Positions 27,585 to 37,000 of a stretch of DNA of 64,000 nucleotides are shown here, piece by piece. Position 1 is the first letter of the stretch. Each line of letters opens with the position of its first letter. Below the pieces are notes generated by a model. That model did not search any database. It was not told the origin of the DNA and worked only from the letters and a program-made list of their open reading frames with translations. Position numbers and translations under genes: made by a program. The DNA comes from Gallaecimonas xiamenensis 3-C-1 (GTDB taxonomy: Bacteria; Pseudomonadota; Gammaproteobacteria; Enterobacterales; Gallaecimonadaceae): contig NZ_AMRI01000010.1 of assembly GCF_000299915.1 (NCBI RefSeq), positions 79,489 to 143,488 on the forward strand. The letters run 5' to 3'.

Positions 27585-27828
27585 AAGGCTTTATTAAAAG
27601 GCTATCATCACCTATAGAACTCTGCTCGTAAAGCCTCAGCTGATCCCTAAGCGTTTGATGCTATTACGAGAAAATCGAGGCTGTTCAGCTGTCTGTTGCG
27701 GGCCACATTCTATGGCGGTACCCATGGCCACCATGGCAAAACTGATCACGTTGTAAACTCAAGGGGACACCCACTTCGAGTTCTTATCTAGATCAGCGGC
27801 TTAGGTGGTAGCTGATCGTTAAGTAGCA

Positions 27829-28212
27829 TCACACCCCAACCCTAAATAACCCGGCAGGTATTCTGGGGGTGGGCTTTGGCAGTATTTGGTAGTAGACAAA
27901 GGTAATGTATTCAGAGAACGGGCAAGGGCCTATCGCTTGCCTATTGGCGATTACCATGTAGGCGGGGCTACAGCCCTCGTGACCGCCGCGTGCCGCAAAT
28001 GAATTGTGCCAACTGCCATCCGAGACGCAGTTACAGGTCAAGCCCGTCGTTTTAAAGCTGTCTTGCTGATGCCGCTCCAGTAGTGCCAGTTGGATGGTGG
28101 TTAAGGTGCGGGGTCTTTCCAATTTCACCGATACCATTAAGCCCCAAAAGGTCAGGGCCGTTATCAGCAGGGCGCTGAGTAGGATAAGGGTGTTGGTGAG
28201 TGCTGCTTTCAT
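27829..28212 (-). CDS. Hypothetical membrane-anchored or exported protein
   Basis: Predicted 127 residues with an N-terminal hydrophobic segment (TLILLSALLITALTFWGL, residues 8-25), then a Cys-containing region (LTCNCVSDG, HEGCSPAY, IGPCPF) that could form disulfides outside the membrane. An AAGGA ribosome site lies 6 bp before the ATG, which supports it being real. I do not recognise a family. The 244 bp between it and the ABC-3C operon hold nothing I can name. Confidence 0.5.
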   Translation of the reverse strand: MKAALTNTLILLSALLITALTFWGLMVSVKLERPRTLTTIQLALLERHQQDSFKTTGLTCNCVSDGSWHNSFAARGGHEGCSPAYMVIANRQAIGPCPFSEYITFVYYQILPKPTPRIPAGLFRVGV

Positions 28213-28355
28213 GGCCGTCCTTGGAGTGGCGTTTGCTGTTTACCTTATCAGCAAACGCCCCATAAATATCAACCCTGTTTGCGGGATAAAGCGCGTATGG
28301 CCAGGGGCGAATGTGGCCTTCCTTTTGCTTCCCTTTATTCGTCGCCCGTCGCTTT

Positions 28356-29597
28356 TTATGTTGGACAGGCCGAAGTCTGTTGGCCATGGCCTACCCGCCG
28401 GGTTAGCCACCACAGCAACAGGGCCGCCAGGCTGACCCCTGCACCCAGCAGGCAGACGCCTTGCCAGCCGCCATGGGCGTAGGCGGCCGTTGTGCTGATG
28501 GCGCCCAAGCCGCTGCCGATGGCGTAAAACAGCATATAAAGACCCACCAGCCTGCTCTGTGCCTCGGGCCTGGTGCGAAAAATCATACTCTGGTTGGTAA
28601 CGTGCAGTGCCTGGCCTCCCAAATCCAGCATCACTATGCCAACCGCCAGGGCGCCTAGGGACCAGTCCAGCAATGAAAGTGGCCACCAGGCCAGCAGTAA
28701 GGTCACCAGGGCCATGGCGCTGGTGCGTTGGCCATGGCCCTGGTCAGCCCAGCGCCCGGCCCGGGTGGCAGCGAGGGCACCTATCACCCCCACCAAACCA
28801 AAGGCACCTATGGAGGTATGGGAAAAGTGGTAGGGCGGCGCACTTAACGGAAACACCAGCGCGCTCCAGAAGATGTTGAAGGCGGCAAACATCAGCAGCG
28901 CCAACAGGCCCCGAACCTGTAGCACTTTTTCTTCCCGCAGCAGGGTTAGCATGGAAGTGAGCAGTCGCGGGTAGCTCATCACGGCAGGCGCGGTTACCAG
29001 GGTAGGTAGCCGCCGCCACAGAGGAATGGCCATGGCCAGCATCAGGGCGGCGGCCCCCAGGTAGACGCCGCGCCAGCCGGCCAGGTCACTGATGCCACCA
29101 GAAAACACCCTGGCCAGCAGTAAACCGATAAAGACGCCGCCCTGGGCTGCGCCAACCACCTGGCCCCGTTCATGGGGGCCGGCGGCGCTGGCGACATAGG
29201 CGATCAGCCCTTGGGTCATCGCCGTACCCAGCAAACCCACGGCCAGCATGGCGGTAAGCAGGGCCGGTGCGCTGGGCGCCGTTGCCACGCCAACCAGGGC
29301 GGCAACCAGGGCCAGCAGCTGAAACAGCATCAGCCGGCGGCGCTCCAGTCTGTCGCCCAATGGCACCAGCAGCAACAGGGCTAAGGCGCAACCGACCTGG
29401 GTTGCGGTTACCACGCCGCCAACGGCGGCATGGCTGATGCCAAATTCTTTTGCCAGGGCGTCCAGCAAGGGTTGCGCGTAATAGACGTTAGCCACGCTTA
29501 GGCCGCTGGCAACGGCGAACAGCCACACCAGGCTGCGGGCCATGGCTGCAGGCTTAGCCTCGGTTGCCGGTAAAGGGGATGCTGGAGAAGGCTTCAT
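28356..29597 (-). CDS. MFS transporter
   Basis: Major facilitator superfamily protein of 413 residues with about 12 spans. N-terminal signature WLFAVASGLSVANVYYAQP with a following GDRLERRR loop (motif A region) and a second-half AGRWADQGHGQR loop. It resembles drug/sugar-efflux-type MFS of the YgaY group. Start at ATG 29597 (MKPSPASPLP) has a GGTCAGGATC leader; the frame is open 13 codons further. Divergent from an HxlR regulator, which likely controls it. Confidence 0.85.
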   Translation of the reverse strand: MKPSPASPLPATEAKPAAMARSLVWLFAVASGLSVANVYYAQPLLDALAKEFGISHAAVGGVVTATQVGCALALLLLVPLGDRLERRRLMLFQLLALVAALVGVATAPSAPALLTAMLAVGLLGTAMTQGLIAYVASAAGPHERGQVVGAAQGGVFIGLLLARVFSGGISDLAGWRGVYLGAAALMLAMAIPLWRRLPTLVTAPAVMSYPRLLTSMLTLLREEKVLQVRGLLALLMFAAFNIFWSALVFPLSAPPYHFSHTSIGAFGLVGVIGALAATRAGRWADQGHGQRTSAMALVTLLLAWWPLSLLDWSLGALAVGIVMLDLGGQALHVTNQSMIFRTRPEAQSRLVGLYMLFYAIGSGLGAISTTAAYAHGGWQGVCLLGAGVSLAALLLWWLTRRVGHGQQTSACPT

Positions 29598-29612
29598 GAT
29601 CCTGACCCTGAA

Positions 29613-29666
29613 CAACTTGGTTTCAAAATAAAACAAGTTGGATGCTAGGCCTTGTAGTTTTAAAAT
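29613..29666 (+). promoter_or_regulatory. Operator and promoter between MFS and HxlR genes
   Basis: Inverted repeat CAACTTG (29613-29619) and CAAGTTG (29634-29640), half-sites two helical turns apart, fits a dimeric winged-helix regulator. A promoter for the HxlR gene (TTGGAT 29638-29643, 17 bp, TAAAAT 29661-29666) overlaps the right arm, consistent with autoregulation. Confidence 0.6.
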
Positions 29667-29705
29667 GCAACTGCAATCCCTGCCATCAGCCTGCGAGACA
29701 ACCCC

Positions 29706-30152
29706 ATGCCACAGCGTAAACCGATGAAAAACGAGCCCTGTCCCGTTGCCCGTTGTGTTGACCTGATAGGGGACCGCTGGTCGCTGCTGATAGTGCGCGA
29801 CGCCTTCGATGGCATGCGCCGCTTCGGCGACTTCCAGCGGAGTCTGGGAGTGGCGCGAAACATCCTGTCAGACCGGTTGCGCAAGCTGGTTGAAGCGGGT
29901 GTGCTTGAGATGCAGGGCGCCTCGGATGGCACTGCGTACCAGGAATACGTGCTGACGGCCAAAGGGGAGAGCCTGTTCCCGGTGGTGGTGGCCTTGCGGC
30001 AATGGGGCGAGAAGCACCTCTTTGCAGAGGGCGAACGCCATTCGCTGTTGATTGAAAAACACACCGGCAAGCCAGTGCCCTTTATGGCGCCGACTGCCCA
30101 GCAGGGGGCTGTGCTGGCGCCATCGGCCACCGAGGTGCAAAAGGTCAGCTAG
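29706..30152 (+). CDS. HxlR-family transcriptional regulator
   Basis: Winged-helix regulator of 148 residues. HxlR signature: CPVARCVDLIGDRWSLLIVR followed by MRRFGDFQRSLGVARNILS and LRKLVEAGVLE. Two cysteines at the N terminus are typical of the family and often redox- or electrophile-sensitive. Likely regulates the divergent MFS gene through the palindrome between them. A modest hairpin with Ts (about 30175-30196) may terminate it. Confidence 0.9.
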   Translation: MPQRKPMKNEPCPVARCVDLIGDRWSLLIVRDAFDGMRRFGDFQRSLGVARNILSDRLRKLVEAGVLEMQGASDGTAYQEYVLTAKGESLFPVVVALRQWGEKHLFAEGERHSLLIEKHTGKPVPFMAPTAQQGAVLAPSATEVQKVS

Positions 30153-30353
30153 TTTGGGCGAGCAGCGCCAATAGAAAGCCCGCTGCAAGCGAGCTTTTGG
30201 CTATTTGGCTGGCTTTGGGGTCAGTCCCATTGCTCGATAAGCTTGGCGCCGGTGCTAGCTAAGCCAATGCGCAGCATTCAAGGCAGAAGTGCGCCAGTTG
30301 CACTGATAAAGGGCACGGGGCGTATCTATGCACAAGGGGCTTGGGCTAGGCTT

Positions 30354-30941
30354 GCCAACTGCCAACTGCCAACTGCCAACTGCCAACTGCCAACTGCCAA
30401 CTGCCAACTGCCAACTGCCAACTGCCAACTGCCAACTGCCAACTGCCAACTGCCAACTGCCAACTGCCAACTGCCAACTGCCAACTGCCAACTGCCAACT
30501 GCCAACTGCCAACTGCCAACTGCCAACTGCCAACTGCCAACTGCCAACTGCCAACTGCCAACTGCCAACTGCCAACTGCCAACTGCCAACTGCCAACTGC
30601 CAACTGCCAACTGCCAACTGCCAACTGCCAACTGCCAACTGCCAACTGCCAACTGCCAACTGCCAACTGCCAACTGCCAACTGCCAACTGCCAACTGCCA
30701 ACTGCCAACTGCCAACTGCCAACTGCCAACTGCCAACTGCCAACTGCCAACTGCCAACTGCCAACTGCCAACTGCCAACTGCCAACTGCCAACTGCCAAC
30801 TGCCAACTGCCAACTGCCAACTGCCAACTGCCAACTGCCAACTGCCAACTGCCAACTGCCAACTGCCAACTGCCAACTGCCAACTGCCAACTGCCAACTG
30901 CCAACTGCCAACTGCCAACTGCCAACTGCCAACTGCCAACT
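30354..30941. repeat. (GCCAACT)84 heptanucleotide satellite
   Basis: 588 bp of uninterrupted GCCAACT, exactly 84 units as read. Every frame on both strands is open because the heptamer contains no stop in any phase, so long open frames here are artefacts. The array ends directly against the decayed guaA 3' copy. From 30197 to 30353 nothing recognisable is seen. Confidence 0.97.
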
Positions 30942-31020
30942 GCCCACGGGGCTCACCTGCCTTACGAGCGGCTGGAAAGGTTCATCAACGAAATCGAAGG
31001 CATCAGCTGCGTCGTTTACG
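30942..31020 (+). pseudogene. Decayed copy of the guaA 3' end
   Basis: The sequence aligns with guaA from codon 483 on: peptide AHGAHLPYERLERF versus [14 protein letters not shown], then INEIEGISCVVYD versus [13 protein letters not shown]. About 66 of 77 aligned bases match, with one 12-base in-frame deletion. It lacks the IEWE codons and runs into a terminator. No start; a remnant, probably a displaced host end or an old attachment site. Confidence 0.8.
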
Positions 31021-31025
31021 ACCCT

Positions 31026-31051
31026 AAAAACCCGCCGAAAGGCGGGTTTTT
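31026..31051. terminator. Bidirectional terminator
   Basis: Stem AAAAACCCGCC / GGCGGGTTTTT with a GAAA loop, 17 bp past the Tc-toxin-like stop on the minus strand and just after the guaA remnant on the plus strand. Confidence 0.88.
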
Positions 31052-31067
31052 AGTGGTAAGGGCATTT

Positions 31068-34000
31068 TTACCAGCGGCCTGAGAACGTCACGATAAACTC
31101 CACGTCGTCGAGATAGGCTTTTATTTTCTCAAAATGCATATTCGCCGCATCTCGCCAAGCCTTGCCACGGCCGTTGTCGATTTTGTTTTTCAGCTCATGA
31201 ACGGTGGGCAATATTAGGTGCCAACGAGAGTCTACGCCCGTATTTTGAAAACGTTTCAGCAGGCCTTCTGGGTAATTGAAGTTAGCGGTATCAACTTCAG
31301 GTGTACTCAGAACAATGCTTTGCAAAGCGTAGCGGTTCATTCTGATTTTTGCACCCTGATTGGGGTTCCTTTCCCGCGTCAAATAGCGTGTGTTGGCGAT
31401 CTGGGTCAAGCGGGCATGTGGGCTGATACCGGCTTTTTCAAGGCCTGGAAATTTAACGCTTATACTTTGAATTCGTCGATCATATTGACCGGGGTAAAGA
31501 ATATCGAACATATCTTCTGTTAGTTCGAAATAAGTCTCACCTTGCTCGGCAAGTGTAGCCAGTGCTGATTTATTTGAACCTGTACTTGTCATTTCACTCA
31601 GAGAAAAGCGCATCTGTGAACTTTGGCTTTGCTGATCTATTAAGGACCTAATATAGGCGGTCTCAAGGCGCTCAATATCCAATGCGAGTCGAGATGGAGC
31701 ATTTAGCCGCTGGACATCATTTCCGAAAGCTTTGGTTTTCAAGAAGCTTGAACCGTCGGTTGCCCCGGTTTCGTCCTCGTAGAGTGTAGTTAATAATTGA
31801 CAAAACTCTTGTGTGGCAGACCACTGCTCGGAAAAAAGCAACTCAAGGTCAACAATGAAGGAATCATAAAACGACTGATTGGCAAAGCTGGACGAAAACA
31901 TTTGATTAAGTTCTTCCAGGTCGGCTAGGTCAGCTATCCGATTTTCCTTCTCTTTATTCTCCTTCTCGAGAGATTTCTTGGCTTTGCTTAGCTCTTTTTC
32001 TGCTGATAAAACTTTGCTGCTGAGTTCAGCTGATTTTAGCGATGCGTCTAGTGTTATTTTAATCCACTCTGCAATTTTATCTGTACTGCTTTTTTTGTTT
32101 ATATCTCCAATCTGCTTGGATATCGTTGCGAGTATCTGGGCTTCTTGTTTTACTTCCGGGCGCTGCCCTCCACTTGCCATGCCAAAAATAGTAGGGATGC
32201 CGGCGATAACGCTAATAAAGCTGACATTAACTTTTGTTTTAACTTCAGCTACTAATTCTTCTGTATAGGCCTCTACTGCATCTTTAGTGGCAGCATTGCT
32301 TAAAGAGTATATGGCGGTGAGGAAGGTGCCAACATGTAAGGATAAGGCTGAAGCTGCGCTGGCAAGATTAGCTTCTTTTACGGCGACTTCTTTTTCTGAA
32401 ATGGTAATGTTTAATTCTTGTATAGCTGAACTTCTTCCTATTTTCCTTGCATCTATATCTCGTTGGAGTTTACTGATTCTTGAGCGGTCCAGTTTTTCTC
32501 TTGCTGCCAATAATTGGCTGCTTGTTTTTTCCAAATTAGCGATATAACCCTTGGCAGACCTGATGACCGTAACAAAGTCTATCAATGATTCTTTCTCGTC
32601 TCCTTCTTCTGGGACCTCGGCGCCTGACAAACTCAGCGAAGCCTTGCCAGCACGCTGAAGATTTTTTGGATCGATAGGCATTGCCAGTAAGGGTACTTGC
32701 AGAGGATTACCATTAATGTCTAACCATTTTCTGAGGTAGCTAAGACGATTTTCCAGCTGGTCATAAAGGTTTTTTAATGTTTGGTTGTAGGGGTCTAGAA
32801 AACCATCGTAATCCTCTTTTGCCGCCTCATGAAGGCTCGGGTTCTGCCAGGGTATGTTGCTCAAGTTGTTTAAAATTTCAGGTAAGTTTTCTTTAAAGAA
32901 CTGCTTTGCTTCAACATAGGTTGCTTTGGCTTTTTGTAAACTTTCCTGGGTCTCTTCTTTATAGGCGGCATCACCCGATTCGAGCATTGTTTCAATAGTT
33001 TGTCGTATCGTTGCCTGCTGATAATAGAAAGGGTAATCCGTCGCTATCCGATCGGGGTCAAAAATGATATCACCGGTACTGAATACCGAGCCATTAGTCG
33101 GTGCAAACGCACCTTGCAGAGGCTGAACCTGCCAAACATCATCTGCGCTGGGATTGAATATTTTTTTCAACCACTTCAATGCCGTTTCATATTGGCCACT
33201 ATTGGAATAAGCTGCGGCAATTGCCGAGGGAATATGATAGAAAATTTCCCAACCATAGCCACCATAGCTGGCGTCAAAATCAAAGAGCGTAGAAGGGACT
33301 TTGTTAGGATTGAGCGTAGTGTTATCGTCAGGATAAAGTTTAACCAAGGAGTCGTCGAATTCCTTGATAAAGCTACCTAAATACTCTTCTTTTTGTTGGT
33401 TCCCTAAATCAAATAGGCTGAGGCAGCCTCCAGGGCGTGGCATTGAACGGGCCAAAGCAGCCAGTGCTGATGAAGAATTTAGTAGAAGATAACTATTGTC
33501 TAGCGGGTTGTCTTCGTGACTTATGAGATGAAGAAAATTGCTGTTGCCGTGGGATTGTGTACTCACCCATCCGGTATTTGTTTTTCCATCAGGAATGGTT
33601 ATCTCAAATGTACCGGCTTCATATTGATAGTCATTGGTAACACTATCCATGCCAGCTGAAGGCTGTATATCTATAGATTTCACTTTGTTATCTACAGAAT
33701 ATTCAACCTTTAGTGATGGAATAACACGTTGCAGCTGAACTTCAGCTTTCAGTCGGTTTCCTGTTTTTTCGTTTATTCGCCATGTACTCGGTAATACGGA
33801 TTCGATCCTCACCGTTTCATCTTTAATAAATGTTTTGATGTCTGTCGAGCTTTCATTCATTTTATGAGCAGATAAATCCATATACAAAGGCTGAGTATCG
33901 TACTCTGACCAAGCTGTATAAGTTACCTCGGAACCTTTGCCCTCTTCTTCCCAAGTAAGCTTTATTCTTATTCGTAACTTAACGGCGCTGGTTTCTGTTA

Positions 34001-37000
34001 ACGATATATAATGGCTGTCGCTGGAAACGCCGTCGGAACTATAGATGAATAAACCGTAGCGTCTGTCACCCAAAGCTACGTCAACAGCGATTGAACCAAT
34101 GCTGTTGTCTCCAGCTAGCGATGAGTTTAATACTGCATTGCCATAAGGAGGCGCATTTGTTGTGTTGTAATTATTGACAAGGTAGAAAAAAGGCTCGCCA
34201 GGGATCCTTTTGTTGAATTCATAAGTAAAGTAGAGACTTCCGGGGTTAATTTTTTTCTTGATATTGTATTGGTCAGAAGATAGCCCATCTGCTTGGATTA
34301 TTCTTGGATGGATAGGGCGGAAATTATCTGGGGACGCAAGTTGAAACCGTTGGTCGATAAAGTCATCTTGAATGAAAAAGGCATCCCCCCAGGTTTCTGA
34401 AATGCGAATTTGGATAGTATTTTTTGTTTGGCTGCCGCTGTTGCTTTTAAGGTCAACACCAAAGGTAATAAAGATGACATCATTTGGCGTAGCATTTCCT
34501 GCTGTACTGGATTTTAATACGCCGTATTTAAAATTGTTTTTGACTAATTTGGGGTGATAAGCACCGTCAAATAAAGGTTCATTTCCATTCCACACAAAAC
34601 CACCGTCATTGACGGTGACGCTATCGATATCATCATTATTGATTTCGATGAAAAGATCGGGCGTATGTGTGGTACCACTCAATGCCTTAGCATCACAGCG
34701 CATATAACGTGGGTAAATGCGCCAAGAAACCTGTTCTCCATTGGCGGTTTGCGTTTTTCTTTCTTCGATTTCAAGCCACGAGAAATAATAACGATTGAGA
34801 TAGAAGCAGACCCCCACGTCGGAAAATAAGGCATAGGTATTTGGAATAACGACTTCTTGCCAGAATGTCCAATCAAAAGCTTTTAAGTACTGTTTTGGAT
34901 CGTCGAGCGTTGCGATAGTTTTGTAGTCCGCTTCAAGCTTGCGGTAGAAAAACCGGTCATTCTCCCATTTGGCGCGTGCCAGAAAGTGGTAAGTGGCATT
35001 GCTTGGTAGGCTGCTGTCTTCTATGTCGAGTGGCTGAGCTTCATCTTGACGCTCTACATAGATACTGCACAAACCGAGTTCGCAGCAGTGAGCCAATTCC
35101 GCCATATAGGCGTTGACGGCGGCTTCAACACTATCTTCATTAATGTCGCCACCAGAAATGGCCTGCTGTAACCCTTCGAACTGTGGTGATGTGATGTAGC
35201 GTAACTCAGGTTCTATGTAGTTTTGCGGATAAAGCAACAGTTTCTGATTGGCTTCCCATTGGCGATATTGCTTGTCGATTTGCCACTGTGCGGCAAGTCT
35301 CTGGCGATGAGTAAACTCAATTCCCGGTTCGAGATTGGCCAGTGCCCGGTTGATGTAGAGCTGGAGTGAACTTGTTGCCTCGATGAGGCGACTGGTCGGT
35401 ACCTGGCTGGTGACATTGACATCGAGCAACAAGTAGCGGTAAAGGGCTTCTCGGTCTGTGACTGTCGTTGCCAAGGTGGCGTCGGTGGCAATGTGCGTTT
35501 GCATGTAGGCCGCGATAAGGGCGTCGCGTTTTATTTCGGCGAATGCATGGTTGAAGGCCGTTAGCTGACTGCCGTTTTTAAACTTTGCAATACTGGCCCG
35601 CGCGGCTGAAGCGGCGGTTGCCCAGCTACCACTGTGGTTGGTGTCGCTGACGGCTTTGAGGGCGAGTAGTTCGCTTGCACCTATACAGAGTTCCTCTGCC
35701 AGCCTGGCATGGCGTGTTACGGCGTCGATTTTTTGCAGGTTATCCGCAACTTGCTCTGCTCCGAAAAGATGGTTCACATAGAGGGCGACATCGGCTACCG
35801 GTGCGCCGATGAGTATGGCCAAGGTTTCTGTGCAGGCTGCTTGCCAGGCTGTTTGTTCTTCAGCGCTTGCCGTGGCATGAGGCTGGTTTTGATGGATCAG
35901 CGTCAAAAAGCCAAACCAGGCAGCATCTGTTGCAGCCCCCTGTTGCAGGGTCATAAAGCGCTGACAATAAAAGAGCTGCTCAAGGCACAAGGGGCTTGGG
36001 GTCTTTGCCGCGTCTGTGTAAAGCCACTGCGGCTTCTCGCCAAGGGTTTGAAGATCGATATCACCCAAACCCAAGGCGTCGGCGGCGCTAAGGTGACGTT
36101 GTAGCTGGGCCATCCAGTATTGTGCGTCAACACTGGCCGGCCCCTGGAGTAGGGCTTCGAGTACATCCAGTGTTTGCCCTTGCGCCCAAGTGACCAGAAA
36201 GCCGGCGCCAAAGGCCGTTAATTCGTTGCTAAGGGTTGCCAGGTGCCGTTCAAGCATTTGTGTCTGGTTGCTTTTTGTCTGCACGAGTTTGGCGACCATG
36301 CGGTCAAGCCTTTTCGCATTGCTGGCAAGGCCGAGGTCCACCCCAGCAATGGCATCCAGATAGTGCCGGCATGCTTTATCAATGCTGTTGCGGTCTGTGC
36401 TAGCACGGAATACCCCTGAAGACGGGTAAATCTGACCGGCGCTGGATAATTGGCTGTGCCACATCTCACCGGTGATCTCTACCGGGGCTGTTGTTTCACT
36501 GTCCCAGTGTTCGAAGGAACGGAAGGTTTCGGCACTGGCCAGCGTTGACGAGGCTAAGTTGGCAAGGCTAGCCAGCCAATTTTGCTCGATATCATCTAAC
36601 CCTGAAGCCCCGCCTACGGTGGGTGTGAGCAGTGTTATCAACGTCTCGGGGGAGAGTTCAGCTTCGCGCATCCACTGAGCCAGGCCTACCAAGCAGTCAA
36701 TGGCTCCACAGAGATCTGCGGTTTCTTCCGGGGTTAGGTTCTTGGCCGTTAGGTGTGTCCATAGCGTTTCATTGGCGCCGGCTTGTTGGCTAACCTGTTT
36801 GGCCAGTTCCATGCCACCCAGCAGTGGCCAGTTGAGCATTCTAAAGAGGGTTGTTAGGCGATATAGCGCCGCCAGGCCACGCACATCCAATGCTGAAGTG
36901 AGATGAAAATGCGCGTCCAGTTCGCTGACCAGGGCATGGAGTTCAGCTGTTGTCAGCCTTAATCCACCACCCACTATTTGGACCAGTTCCGCATCGAGGA

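Noticed and set aside
21480..31070. tRNA gene or integrase as part of the guaA island
   Set aside because: I looked for a cloverleaf and for tyrosine-recombinase motifs and saw neither.
30243..31082. Open frames through the heptamer array, giving repeated QLPTANC or GSWQLAV peptides
   Set aside because: The heptamer has no stop in any phase on either strand, so all six frames are open by construction; no ribosome site or domain supports a gene.
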